DNA of 64,000 nt from an uncultured Spirochaetia bacterium (GTDB taxonomy: Bacteria; Spirochaetota; Spirochaetia; CAKZLE01). Each line of letters opens with the position of its first letter. The stretch's first letter is position 1. The stretch covers positions 478,053-542,052 of the forward strand of contig CAKZLE010000020.1 in assembly GCA_937125225.1 (NCBI GenBank), given 5' to 3'. The translations under genes were made by a program, and so were the position numbers. Of this stretch, positions 1-8,820 are shown piece by piece. The notes beneath the pieces were generated by a model. It made no database searches, had not been told where the DNA came from, and was given only the letters and a program-made list of their open reading frames with translations.

Positions 1-645
1 AACTCAGACAGAGTATCTTACATCACTTCAGATAATGCTCGTGAAGGTAGAATCGCAGCTGATACTATCGCTGCTGATATGGGCTTCAAGGGAGAGGTCG
101 CAGTCTTAGAGAATCCAGGACAGGACAACCATGATAAGAGAATCAAGGCTTTCATCGACCAGATCGAAGCTGAATATCCAGATATGGAAGTCGTAGCTCG
201 AGCAGCGACTAACCAGGATCCTAACAAAGCCTATACAGCTGTTCAGACCATGATGCAGGCTCATCCAAACCTCGGTGGTATCTTCATGCCAGAAGCAAGT
301 TCAGCAATGGGTGCTGCTCAGGCGACTAAAGAGGCAGGAACTGGTGTCAGAGTCATGTGCTGTGATGTTAATGCAAAAGTTCTTGATATGATCAAAGCGG
401 GAGACATCTTCGCATCTCTTAACCCTAACCAGGGTGTACAGGGATACTTCGGAATGCTCATGCTCTATCTTGCTAACCATAGCGATATGATCGAACCGAT
501 GAATGACTATGAGAAAGCTGGATACAACCCAATGGGAATCCCTCTTGTTGATAATGGTCTTACGGTAGTTACTGCAGAGAATGCAGATTTCTTCTACTGG
601 GACGATTACCTCGAAAAACGAGGAACCAAGGGAATCAACGAATAA
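1..645 (+). CDS. Sugar ABC transporter substrate-binding protein (5' end missing)
   Basis: The frame is already open at base 1 and runs to a TAA at 643-645, giving the last 214 residues of a binding protein. The visible part starts inside the first lobe (SYITSDNAREG, the usual start of the second crossover in ribose/rhamnose-type binding proteins) and ends with ENADFFYW. The fold assignment is periplasmic binding protein type 1 (RbsB-like), which binds a sugar in the periplasm and hands it to the ATPase and permease encoded next. Which sugar cannot be told. The gene is followed by a strong hairpin and then by the rest of the transporter. Signal peptide and promoter lie outside the window. Confidence 0.9.
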   Translation, partial: NSDRVSYITSDNAREGRIAADTIAADMGFKGEVAVLENPGQDNHDKRIKAFIDQIEAEYPDMEVVARAATNQDPNKAYTAVQTMMQAHPNLGGIFMPEASSAMGAAQATKEAGTGVRVMCCDVNAKVLDMIKAGDIFASLNPNQGVQGYFGMLMLYLANHSDMIEPMNDYEKAGYNPMGIPLVDNGLTVVTAENADFFYWDDYLEKRGTKGINE

Positions 646-662
646 ATATTACATGAGATTTG

Positions 663-688
663 AGCTGTACAGCGAAAGCTGTACAGCT
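663..688 (+). promoter_or_regulatory. GNRA-tetraloop hairpin between binding-protein and ATPase genes
   Basis: An 11-bp perfect stem (663-673 with 678-688) closes a GAAA tetraloop. There is no T-run after it, so it is not a standard terminator. It sits 18 bases after the binding-protein stop. The likely role, known from other binding-protein operons, is to protect the 3' end of the binding-protein mRNA and lower expression of the downstream membrane genes. It also argues against translation starting at the upstream TTG at 660, since the stem would lie inside that reading frame. Confidence 0.8.
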
Positions 689-704
689 GACTATGGAGGA
701 TTCC

Positions 705-2216
705 TTGAGTAGTGAAGTAGTTTTAGCAGTACAGGGTATCGTGAAGGACTTTCCGGGTACGAGAGCTCTTGATGGTGTGGATCTTGATCTGCACAAGGGT
801 GAGATCCTTGCCCTAGTAGGGGAGAATGGAGCTGGAAAATCAACATTGATGAATATCATCGATGGGGTATTACAACCTAATGAGGGAAAGATACGTATCA
901 ATGGTGAAGAGGTCGTCCTCCATACACCACTAGATGCCCAGAGGTATGGTATCGGGTTCGTACATCAGGAGATAGCACTCTGCCAGCACGTGAGTGTTGC
1001 CGAGAATATCTTCATGGCAGAACTCAACACCTCAAAGAAGAGTCTAGTCAACTATAATGACCTGTACAAAAGAGCAGCGGAGATCTTAGCTCCCTTAGGA
1101 GCAGTCGATCCTAAGAAGAGAGTCAATGAGTTATCGATCTCGAATCAACAGATCGTAGAGATCGCTAAGGCTTTATCTCTTGACTGTAAGATCCTGATCC
1201 TCGATGAACCGACTGCAGCCCTTACCGAATCAGAGACAGATGCTCTGTTTAAGATCATGCAGGATCTGAAGGCAAAGGGAATCAGTATCATCTATATCAG
1301 CCATAGAATGGCAGAGATCTTCTCGCAATGTGATCGGGTATCAATCCTGCGTGATGGAGTATATTGCGGATCACTCAATATCGCTGAGACAGACTCGAAA
1401 GAGGTCGTCAGTAAGATGGTCGGACGTGAGATCACCAATCTGTATCCTCCAAAGTTTCAAGGAGACTGTACAAAGGAAGAAGAGTTGCTTCGGGTTCAGG
1501 GGTTCACTGATGGGTTTCGTTTCAACGATATCTCATTCACCCTGCATCAGGGAGAGATTCTCGGTTTCTCTGGTCTCATAGGAGCTGGACGTTCTGAGGT
1601 GATGAAAGCGATCTGTGGACTTCATCCTAAGATCGGAGGCTCTGTAGCCTTCGCGGGTGAACAGATCAGTATCAGCCATTATGAGGATGCGATACAACGA
1701 GGTATCGTATATCTCACTGAAGATAGAAAAGTCGAAGGGGTCTTCCTCGATCTTTCGATCAGGAAGAATATCTCGGCACTGAAGATTGATCAGGTCTCTA
1801 CGAATGGTCTTGTCGATAGACACAAGGAGAATGGACTCTCCGATGAGTATGCTGCGAAGCTGAATATCAAATGTGCCTCGACGACACATGATGTATCCTC
1901 CTTGAGTGGTGGTAACCAGCAGAAAGTCCTATTGGCAAAACTCCTATCGATCAGACCGAAGGTGATCATATTAGATGAACCGACACGGGGAATCGATGTC
2001 GGAGCTAAATCAGAGATCCATAAGTTGATCCGTAATCTTGCGAACGAGGGAATCGGCATCATCATGATCTCCTCAGAGTTGCCGGAGTTGATCGGTTTGA
2101 GTGATAGAGTACTCGTCATGCATGAGGGTGATTCCTGTGGGATCATCTGCGGTGACGATATCAATGAGAAGAAAATAATTCATATGGCTTCAGGTTTGGA
2201 GAAGGTGGGAGTATGA
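705..2216 (+). CDS. Sugar ABC transporter ATP-binding protein, two cassettes (RbsA/MglA type)
   Basis: Cytoplasmic ATPase of a ribose/galactose-type importer, 503 residues as called, normal for the family. The N-terminal cassette has a full Walker A (GENGAGKST), a degenerate signature (ELSISNQQ) and Walker B ILILDEPTAAL. The C-terminal cassette has a degenerate Walker A (GLIGAGRSE), signature LSGGNQQ and Walker B VIILDEPTRGID; this asymmetry is normal in RbsA. Start choice: GGAGGA at 695-700 sits four bases before TTG at 705, while the in-frame ATG at 693 overlaps that ribosome site and TTG 660 precedes the hairpin, so 705 is preferred and 693 is the alternative. The stop overlaps the permease start (ATGA). 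Confidence 0.92.
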   Translation: MSSEVVLAVQGIVKDFPGTRALDGVDLDLHKGEILALVGENGAGKSTLMNIIDGVLQPNEGKIRINGEEVVLHTPLDAQRYGIGFVHQEIALCQHVSVAENIFMAELNTSKKSLVNYNDLYKRAAEILAPLGAVDPKKRVNELSISNQQIVEIAKALSLDCKILILDEPTAALTESETDALFKIMQDLKAKGISIIYISHRMAEIFSQCDRVSILRDGVYCGSLNIAETDSKEVVSKMVGREITNLYPPKFQGDCTKEEELLRVQGFTDGFRFNDISFTLHQGEILGFSGLIGAGRSEVMKAICGLHPKIGGSVAFAGEQISISHYEDAIQRGIVYLTEDRKVEGVFLDLSIRKNISALKIDQVSTNGLVDRHKENGLSDEYAAKLNIKCASTTHDVSSLSGGNQQKVLLAKLLSIRPKVIILDEPTRGIDVGAKSEIHKLIRNLANEGIGIIMISSELPELIGLSDRVLVMHEGDSCGIICGDDINEKKIIHMASGLEKVGV

Positions 2217-3217
2217 GTGAGAATATGACAGTAAAGAATAATAGTGTGTTATCCACACTAGGTAATGTGTTCACAAAAGTAAAGAGTTTCAGGGAGGGGA
2301 CACTGATTCTGATCATCTTGGCAGTATGTGTGATCATGAGTTTTCTCTCTCCCTATTTCATGACCTGGGGTAACTGGAGAGCGATCTTTCTCTCTTTCTC
2401 TACAGAAGGTATCGTAGTCGTCGGTATGACAGTCATGCTCATCATCGGAGGTATAGACCTCTCTGTCGGAGCGGTGATGTGTCTCGCCATGTGTGTTGCA
2501 GGAAGATTATTCCTCATGGGAATGAATCCCTGGCTCGCTAGTATCATTGCCTTGGCCGTAAGTGCCGGTGTGGGTGCTATCATGGGCTATTTCGTGACGA
2601 AGATCGGTCTGGTGCATTTCATCACAACTCTGGCGTTTCTTGGAATCGCAAGAGGGTCTTGTTATGTCTTGACTCAAGGTTCTCCCTTGTCTCTATTCAC
2701 CCTGCCTGCATCGTTCAAGTTCATCGGTCAGGGCTCTGTTGGACCATTCCCTTTCATCATCATCATCTTCCTAATCATAGTCATCTTCAGTGATTTCATG
2801 GTAAGAAAGTCTTCGATCATGAGAAAGGTCTTCTATACAGGTAGTAATGAGAAGGCAGCTCTTTTCTCAGGAATCAGAGTCAACAAGATAAAACTCGGTG
2901 TGAGTGTACTCTGTTCCTCATTAGCAGGACTTGCCGGGATCATCTACATGTCTCGTTTTGGTGCTGCGACTCCTGGTTTCGGTGTTGGTCTTGAGATGAC
3001 TACTATCTCAGCTGCCGTGATCGGTGGTGCGAGTCTAAATGGTGGTGAGGGTACGGTCCTAGGATCGATCCTTGGTGTTGCTCTCCTATCGATCATTACG
3101 AGTTCGCTGATCCTTCTAGATGTGTCTGTATACTGGCAGGACCTCGTTAAGGGTCTGATCCTCCTCTTTGCCGTATCAGTCGATCATTTCCAACATGCAA
3201 AGAAGATGAAAGCATAA
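2213..3217 (+). CDS. Sugar ABC transporter permease (RbsC type)
   Basis: Membrane subunit of the importer, 334 residues, with about eight to ten hydrophobic segments starting near residue 30. Family marks are the GIDLSVGAVM stretch (around residue 80) and the GGASLNGGEGTVLGSILG stretch near residue 270, both typical of the BPD_transp_2 (RbsC/XylH) family. The ATG overlaps the ATPase stop by four bases, so the two are translationally coupled. It closes the operon; a long hairpin follows before the convergent regulator gene. Confidence 0.92.
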   Translation: MSENMTVKNNSVLSTLGNVFTKVKSFREGTLILIILAVCVIMSFLSPYFMTWGNWRAIFLSFSTEGIVVVGMTVMLIIGGIDLSVGAVMCLAMCVAGRLFLMGMNPWLASIIALAVSAGVGAIMGYFVTKIGLVHFITTLAFLGIARGSCYVLTQGSPLSLFTLPASFKFIGQGSVGPFPFIIIIFLIIVIFSDFMVRKSSIMRKVFYTGSNEKAALFSGIRVNKIKLGVSVLCSSLAGLAGIIYMSRFGAATPGFGVGLEMTTISAAVIGGASLNGGEGTVLGSILGVALLSIITSSLILLDVSVYWQDLVKGLILLFAVSVDHFQHAKKMKA

Positions 3218-3294
3218 TCATTGGTTGAATAGTCGTAGGATAGGGGTTCCCTGTCATGCAGCTTTAATGTAAATAGATCCTACTCCTTTTGTTT

Positions 3295-3330
3295 CAGACC
3301 TGATCTTGAAAAGATCAGGTCTGTCTATTT
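3295..3330. terminator. Bidirectional intrinsic terminator
   Basis: Thirteen-base arms 3295-3307 and 3311-3323 pair perfectly around a GAA loop, followed by TCTATTT on the plus strand and, read the other way, an A/T-rich tract. It lies between the convergent permease gene and the response regulator, whose stop codon is at 3329, and can serve both. Confidence 0.85.
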
Positions 3331-4702
3331 AAGAGTCGATATCGTATTTTCTGAGTTTATTATAGAGGGTCTTCCTGCTGATATTCAGAGCCTTTGCCGT
3401 ATAGGACTTATTGAAGCTGTGATCCTTGAGGGCCTCTAATATGGTGTTCTTCTCGATCTCTCCGACTGATATCGTCGTTGAACTAGCACTGGGATTCTGC
3501 CTCTGACCATCTACACGGATAGGTCTGAGCAGTAGATCCTCATAGGTGAATTCTTTCTTCTCTGGATGGAGTAATAACACCGATTCGATCACATGCTTTA
3601 ACTCCCGAATATTCCCATGCCAGGGATAATTCTGCATTTTTGATATAGCCTCTTTAGTGAAGTTTGCTCTATCCCTACAGTAATAGCTACAGAAGTAATC
3701 AAGAAAGAAATCTACGAGCAGTGGTACATCCTCTGTCCGATCTCTTAAGGGCGGGAGGACCATCTCGATACCACTGAGACGATAATAGAGGTCTGCCCTG
3801 AAGTTCTTCTGTCCTACCATCTCTCTGAGGTCCTTATTGGTGGAGGAGACGATCCTCGCCTCGAAAGGTATCTGCTTGATTCCTCCTAGCCTCTCAAAGG
3901 ATCGCTCTTCTATGACTCGTAACAGTTTTGATTGCAGAGCAAAACTCATATCTCCGATCTCATCAAGATAGAGAATTCCTTTACCTGCGAGTTCGAACTT
4001 ACCAACCTTCCGCTTATCGGCACCGGAGAAGGCCCCCTTCTCATGGCCGAAGAGTTCACTCTCTAGGAGGTCTCCGGGAATTGCAGCACAGTTGATAGCG
4101 AAATAGGGTTCCTCATTCCTGTTCGAACGGGAGTGAATCTCACGAGTGAACATCTCTTTTCCGGTACCGCTCTCTCCGAGGATCATGACAGGCATGTTCG
4201 CATCTGCGACCTTGTCGATGATCTCGAGGAGTCTCTTCACCTGTGCATTGGCAGTCACCACCCCACCGTCTCTGATATCTGACATCTCAGTGTGAGGGCT
4301 CTGATTGATTTTTTGGTGTTTATCAGGGGTACTCTGGTGTTTCTGAGCCGCTGAGGCCTGATCAAGGATCTCTTGGATCTCATTGTTGTTGAAGGGTTTG
4401 CACAGATAGTCATTAGCACCATGCTTCATAGCCTCAACTGCTGTCTCGACCGAGGAGAAGGCGGTGATCACATAGATCTTCGTCTTGATCTCGCCGACTC
4501 TCTTCAGTATCTCGATACCGCTGATATCACCGAGCTTCAGATCTATGAATGCGATATCATAGGTATTCTTCTTCAGTAGTTCTACTGCCTGAGTACCTGT
4601 TGCAACGGTGTCTACCTCATGTCCCTCTATCCTGACGATGGTCTTAAGACCTTCTCTCAAGCCCTCTTCATCATCGCAGACTAGTACCTGTAACTTACAC
4701 AC
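3329..4702 (-). CDS. NtrC-family response regulator, sigma-54 activator with GAFSGA loop
   Basis: Transcription activator of 457 residues. Receiver domain at 1-115 with acidic pocket D10/D11, phospho-acceptor D54 and K102. AAA+ domain at about 150-385 with Walker A GESGTGKE (176-183). Fis-type helix-turn-helix at the C-terminus (about 415-455, ALNISRKTLYNKLRKY). The sigma-54 contact loop reads GAFSGA (223-228) where almost all family members have GAFTGA, a conservative Thr-to-Ser change in the most constrained motif. Start is GTG 4702, overlapping the kinase stop by eight bases, so kinase and regulator are coupled. The target genes are not evident; the neighbouring sugar importer is one candidate, inferred only from position. 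Confidence 0.93.
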   Translation of the reverse strand: MCKLQVLVCDDEEGLREGLKTIVRIEGHEVDTVATGTQAVELLKKNTYDIAFIDLKLGDISGIEILKRVGEIKTKIYVITAFSSVETAVEAMKHGANDYLCKPFNNNEIQEILDQASAAQKHQSTPDKHQKINQSPHTEMSDIRDGGVVTANAQVKRLLEIIDKVADANMPVMILGESGTGKEMFTREIHSRSNRNEEPYFAINCAAIPGDLLESELFGHEKGAFSGADKRKVGKFELAGKGILYLDEIGDMSFALQSKLLRVIEERSFERLGGIKQIPFEARIVSSTNKDLREMVGQKNFRADLYYRLSGIEMVLPPLRDRTEDVPLLVDFFLDYFCSYYCRDRANFTKEAISKMQNYPWHGNIRELKHVIESVLLLHPEKKEFTYEDLLLRPIRVDGQRQNPSASSTTISVGEIEKNTILEALKDHSFNKSYTAKALNISRKTLYNKLRKYDIDS

Positions 4703-6830
4703 TCTTGGTATCTCCCTCGGAAATCAGGGGTAGGGTTACCGTGAAGGTAGAACCGACACCCAATTCACTTGTGACTGATATTGATCCTGCATGCCTCTTG
4801 ATGATCTGTTTCGAGACTGCTAGTCCGAGTCCCATACCTTCATCTCCCTTCTCAGAGAAGAAGTCGTCGAATATATGGTATTGGATCTCATCTGCCATCC
4901 CGGTTCCGTTATCAGTGATATTCACATCGACATGGTCCTCATCAGCTATTAGGGAGACATGTACCTCTCCCTTCTTATCTGTTGGGATGGCCTGGATCGC
5001 ATTGTTTATGATATTGAAGAAGACCTGCTTGAGCTGGTCCCGGTCTCCATGGACGAATAGGGCTGTATCAACGACCGGGGTGAAACTCGCTTCGATATCT
5101 TTTCTCAGGAATTTGAGTTCGAACAGTGAACAGACCTGCTGTATGAGTTCATTCATACTGATGATCTTATACTCAGAGCTCTGAGTCTTCCCATAATCGA
5201 GAAGAGAGCGTATGAGTTTGTTCACCCGAGTGATCTCACTCTCCATCCTCGAGAGGAAGATCTCCTTCTGTTCTTCACTGAGTTTTCCCGTCTGAAGGAG
5301 TTGCACGTGGTTGAGGAGGATCCCCATGGGGTTATTGATCTCATGTGCCATGGCCGCTGAGAGCTTTCCGACGACCGCGAGTCTCTCGGATTGGATTATT
5401 GCTCTCTCCATCTGCACGTTCTCGGTGATGTTCAGGATGACGAAGATGATACCTGATCTGGTCTCTCCTGTTCTTAAAGGGAACATCTCTACCGCATAGG
5501 TAGAACCCTCCCAGTTGATCTCATCGGTCTTGATATGCTCTGAGGAGTCGTTGAACTGTTTGATGTATCGGTTGATATAGTCTCGATTATCTGAGAAGAA
5601 CTTGATCCTGAACAGATCATGTTCATAGATGATATCCTGGGCTGTTTGAAGAAGTTCCTTCTTACCACTGTCGTTGACGAGTTTCACGATGTTATCGTTA
5701 TCTACGATCACCACGCTGACTAGTAGGATATTGAAAACAGCCTCTATATAGCTGTTGATCATAGCTAAAGTGGTGTTTCGATCCTCGAGGATCGTACGAT
5801 TCTTCGCTATGGTGTTGATCATAGAGTTGAAAGAGGTATAGAGGAGGCCGAACTCATCCTTTCTACTAGTCGTCTCTATCTGGTAGGTATAGTCGTTCTT
5901 ACTGATGCTTGCAGCCCCATCAGAGAGGGGGACTAGATCGTTGATGAGGTTACGTCCCCAGATCGTGAGGATGATAGCGGGGAAGAACATCCCGAACACG
6001 CAGATCCCAAGGAGGATCATGATCTCACGCCCCAAACCCCTCAACAGGGATTCCTGTTGTCTGATGATATAGATATCTAGTGGGATCGAATCTTCGAGCA
6101 GTTTCTCCCGATAGAACACATACTGAGTATCGTCGATTCGATGGGAGAAGTAGTTGTCCTCCTCGGTAGTGAAAGATGGATCGAAATCTTTGAAGGTAGA
6201 AAGTAGTACCTCCTGATTACGTACGATCACCAGATCTAGTTCATACTGGTCAGCGATACGTTTAACATAGGAGGAGTCCATCCGGTTCCGGATGAGCATC
6301 ATACCGACGATAGAGCCCTCGAGGAAGATAGGGTATTTAGTGATCATGAAGATCGCATTGTTGAAGAACTCATAATGGATAGAGGCTTTACTGTTCTCTA
6401 TCTTACTGTAACTCTTTGACATGTTAAGATCATCTCCGAAGGAGACGATCTTCTCATAGGTATCATCATCTACCCGATAGATTCCCACTGAATCGAAGGA
6501 ACTGGTGATCAGATAATCGTTGAGTGTGCTCTCAAGAATCTGAAGATCATAGTCGAGCGATTGAGAACCCATGAAGTCCCAGTACTTAGAATAGATATAG
6601 ACCTTGTCCTTGATATATTTCTCACCGGCTAGAGTCTTCGCACTCTCTAGGGTCTCTTGTTCGAAGGTCAGGATCTCATTCTGTACCAGATGGAAACTGT
6701 TCTCGAGTCCGATCCTCTTTGTCTGATTGTTCGTAGAGCTATAGAGGATGATGACGAAGGCCAAGGAGATCAGCGTGGGGATGAGGATGACTGCTATCGA
6801 TATAAGATATAACTTGTTTTTTAGTTTCAT
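4695..6830 (-). CDS. Membrane sensor histidine kinase, NtrB-like output
   Basis: 711 residues: transmembrane helix at about 8-30, an extracytoplasmic sensor of about 235 residues (probably Cache-like), second helix near 270-292, HAMP linker, a PAS domain around 355-475, HisKA with phospho-acceptor H496 in AAMAHEINNP, and HATPase with NNAIQAIP (N box), DNGTGM (G1) and GMGLGL (G2). The start has a good ribosome site (AGGAAATCC before ATG). It phosphorylates the regulator encoded right behind it. The ligand is unknown; a periplasmic small molecule is expected for this sensor architecture. Confidence 0.92.
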   Translation of the reverse strand: MKLKNKLYLISIAVILIPTLISLAFVIILYSSTNNQTKRIGLENSFHLVQNEILTFEQETLESAKTLAGEKYIKDKVYIYSKYWDFMGSQSLDYDLQILESTLNDYLITSSFDSVGIYRVDDDTYEKIVSFGDDLNMSKSYSKIENSKASIHYEFFNNAIFMITKYPIFLEGSIVGMMLIRNRMDSSYVKRIADQYELDLVIVRNQEVLLSTFKDFDPSFTTEEDNYFSHRIDDTQYVFYREKLLEDSIPLDIYIIRQQESLLRGLGREIMILLGICVFGMFFPAIILTIWGRNLINDLVPLSDGAASISKNDYTYQIETTSRKDEFGLLYTSFNSMINTIAKNRTILEDRNTTLAMINSYIEAVFNILLVSVVIVDNDNIVKLVNDSGKKELLQTAQDIIYEHDLFRIKFFSDNRDYINRYIKQFNDSSEHIKTDEINWEGSTYAVEMFPLRTGETRSGIIFVILNITENVQMERAIIQSERLAVVGKLSAAMAHEINNPMGILLNHVQLLQTGKLSEEQKEIFLSRMESEITRVNKLIRSLLDYGKTQSSEYKIISMNELIQQVCSLFELKFLRKDIEASFTPVVDTALFVHGDRDQLKQVFFNIINNAIQAIPTDKKGEVHVSLIADEDHVDVNITDNGTGMADEIQYHIFDDFFSEKGDEGMGLGLAVSKQIIKRHAGSISVTSELGVGSTFTVTLPLISEGDTKSV

Positions 6831-6846
6831 GGATTTCCTATTGTTG

Positions 6847-6860
6847 CGAACCGTGGTTCG
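6847..6860. promoter_or_regulatory. Inverted repeat CGAACC-GT-GGTTCG ahead of the kinase gene
   Basis: Perfect 6+2+6 inverted repeat, 16 bases upstream of the kinase ATG, within the likely leader or promoter. It could be an operator for this two-component operon or a short leader hairpin; only the symmetry is certain. Confidence 0.4.
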
Positions 6861-7092
6861 AATGCAAAAAGATTAACATATTTTTACTGTTTCATCTAGA
6901 GCGACTCTTTACTGATAGGAGGTGAGAAAAGGGGATGAAAGAGGGGTATCTGTAGTGGATCGCATCTCTGAATCCAGAGAGAACGGTATTTATCCTCTTT
7001 TTACGGTAATCCATGAATATTCAAAAATATACAAATTGAAGCATAAAAAACGATATAGATTTTATATATGAAAAAATATTATATTTTAAGTC

Positions 7093-7121
7093 TTTACAAA
7101 TGTAATGTTATATTCTACAAT
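7093..7121 (+). promoter_or_regulatory. Sigma-70 promoter of the SDR gene
   Basis: TTTACA (7093-7098), 17-base spacer, TACAAT (7116-7121). Both boxes are near consensus. Transcription should start near 7128, giving a leader of about 50 bases with AAGGAG ahead of the ATG at 7178. Confidence 0.75.
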
Positions 7122-7177
7122 ACTTACACATTGCAAATAAAAAGAAAAAATTATGTATTATTCCGAAGGAGAATCAA

Positions 7178-7927
7178 ATGGCCGAATCAATGAAGGGTAA
7201 AGTAGCCCTGATCTCAGGAGCAGCGTCAGGTTTCGCTAAAGCTACTGCAGAAGTCTTCGCTAATGAGGGAGCATGTGATCTACTGCTCATGGACATCAAT
7301 GCAGACGGACTCGCTGCAACGGTAAAAGAGTGTGAGAAGGGTGGCGTGAAAGTCATCAGCATGCTCGGAGACGTGACAAAATCATCGACTTTCGAGAAAG
7401 CATTGGAGATCATCGAAGCTGAATGGGGAAAACTAGATTTCCTCATCAACTATGCCGGTGGAGCAGTTCGACTCGCAGATGTCGAAGAACAGGATGATGC
7501 GACTATCGAAAAGACCTTCGCACTCAATACCTACAGTGCTATGTACAGCTGTAGAACATTCACACCTATGATGAAGAAACAGGGTTATGGAAAGATGATC
7601 AATGTCTCAAGTGTATGTGACAGAAGATCATGGCCAGGTTGGAACATCTACTCTGCAGCAAAAGCTGCCGTGAATGCATTCTCAAAATGTCTCTACACAG
7701 AGCTAAGACCTCATGGTGTTGGCGTGACTCTCATCGTTCCTGGTGGATCGAACACAGGCTTCCAGTCAGGTGACAATGGTGTAGATAAGTTCGAATGGGA
7801 TGAAGACTATGCAGTACGTCCAGAGCACTTCGCAGATATGGTATACCAGATCTGTTCACTGACCAAGGGTGGAGTCGCATCAGAACTCTGTCTGTATGGA
7901 CTCGCACAGGACATCAGCGGATTCTAG
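7178..7927 (+). CDS. Short-chain dehydrogenase/reductase (SDR)
   Basis: NAD(P)-dependent oxidoreductase, 249 residues, the normal classical-SDR length. Cofactor loop SGAASGFA (13-20) departs from TGxxxGxG in the last glycine; the NNAG structural motif reads NYAG (91-94). The catalytic set is intact: N117, S144/S145, Y158 and K162 in YSAAK. An acidic D39 after the second strand points to NAD(H). Codon use is of the highly expressed kind. The substrate is unknown; with the neighbouring IclR regulator, aldo-keto reductase and sugar-phosphate kinase, a sugar or polyol oxidation step is a fair inference. Confidence 0.9.
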   Translation: MAESMKGKVALISGAASGFAKATAEVFANEGACDLLLMDINADGLAATVKECEKGGVKVISMLGDVTKSSTFEKALEIIEAEWGKLDFLINYAGGAVRLADVEEQDDATIEKTFALNTYSAMYSCRTFTPMMKKQGYGKMINVSSVCDRRSWPGWNIYSAAKAAVNAFSKCLYTELRPHGVGVTLIVPGGSNTGFQSGDNGVDKFEWDEDYAVRPEHFADMVYQICSLTKGGVASELCLYGLAQDISGF

Positions 7928-7964
7928 GTCAAACTTGAATAGCAGTTGTAATTAGCCGATAAGT

Positions 7965-8011
7965 ATGGTTTCATGTATCTAGTGATTAGATATATGAGCC
8001 ATATTTTTTTT
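7965..8011 (+). terminator. Intrinsic terminator between SDR and IclR genes
   Basis: Stem of about 16 bp with one bulged T (7965-7981 with 7987-8002), 5-base loop, then a run of eight T. Only about 20 bases separate it from the IclR start, leaving no room for a separate promoter, so the regulator is probably made by read-through of this terminator. Confidence 0.75.
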
Positions 8012-8031
8012 AGAACTGATAAGGAAAGCGA

Positions 8032-8808
8032 TTGAGCATGGACGACAAGAAATATATCATACCCAACCTGTACCGAGCTATGAACCTCATAGAGATCCTC
8101 TCTGATTATCCTGAAGGCTGGAGTATCTCCCAGCTAGCTGAGGAGATGGATATACCTACCAATAGTGTGTTCAGGATCCTGAAGACCCTCGTAGACAAGG
8201 GGTATGTCGTGCAACGTCAGAAGAGTTATCTTCTCACGAGTAAACTCTACCATGTGGGCGCCAAGATCTATGAAGAGAGCTCCCTACTCGAACGGGTACT
8301 CCCTCATATGAGGGCACTACGGGATGAGACGAAAGAGACGGTGGTCGTAGGGGTACTCCATGATGCGATGGGTGTTGTCTTAGAACAGACTCCAGGTTTG
8401 TTTCCTGTAAAGGTCGTAGTGGAGATCGGGTATCAGTTCCCTCTCTATTGTACCGCCCCGGGAAAATCCTTCTTAGCCCATCTTCCGATCCATGAGCGGA
8501 AAGAGCTGCTAGCAGACTGTAGCTATGAGGCAAAGACAAAACATACGATCACATCCTATGATGCTATGGCGATCGAACTCTCCGGCATCTCAAGACTTGG
8601 TTATTCTATAGACCTCGAAGAGTCGGACTATCATGTGAACTGTGTCAGCTCTCCTATCCTCAATATGCAAAGACGACCGATCGCTGCCCTGTGGATCACC
8701 GCTCCTAAGAATCGGTTGACTAAAAGCAGATGTAAGACTGTCGGTGAACTGCTTAAACGACATACTGATGAGATCTCTGCGGAAATGGGGTTCTCACCCC
8801 TCTCCTAG
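8032..8808 (+). CDS. IclR-family transcriptional regulator
   Basis: 258 residues. Winged helix-turn-helix at about 10-75 (WSISQLAEEMDIPTNSVFRIL) and the IclR effector-binding domain from about 90 to the end, including the LYCTAPGKSFLAHLP segment typical of the fold. The ribosome site AAGGA (8021-8025) is six bases from TTG 8032 and twelve from ATG 8038; the first spacing is better, but the ATG is possible. It follows the SDR gene on the same strand and is probably its regulator, with a small carboxylate or sugar-derived ligand, as is usual for IclR. Confidence 0.9.
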   Translation: MSMDDKKYIIPNLYRAMNLIEILSDYPEGWSISQLAEEMDIPTNSVFRILKTLVDKGYVVQRQKSYLLTSKLYHVGAKIYEESSLLERVLPHMRALRDETKETVVVGVLHDAMGVVLEQTPGLFPVKVVVEIGYQFPLYCTAPGKSFLAHLPIHERKELLADCSYEAKTKHTITSYDAMAIELSGISRLGYSIDLEESDYHVNCVSSPILNMQRRPIAALWITAPKNRLTKSRCKTVGELLKRHTDEISAEMGFSPLS

Positions 8809-8820
8809 ACTCCAGAACCC

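Larger units (their letters stand above)
6831..7177. other. Divergent intergenic region, kinase / SDR gene
   Basis: 347 bases without a gene. It holds an inverted repeat close to the kinase start (6847-6860), a strong sigma-70-type promoter for the SDR gene (7093-7121) and a long A/T-rich stretch from about 7015 to 7160. No conserved RNA was recognised. Confidence 0.7.
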
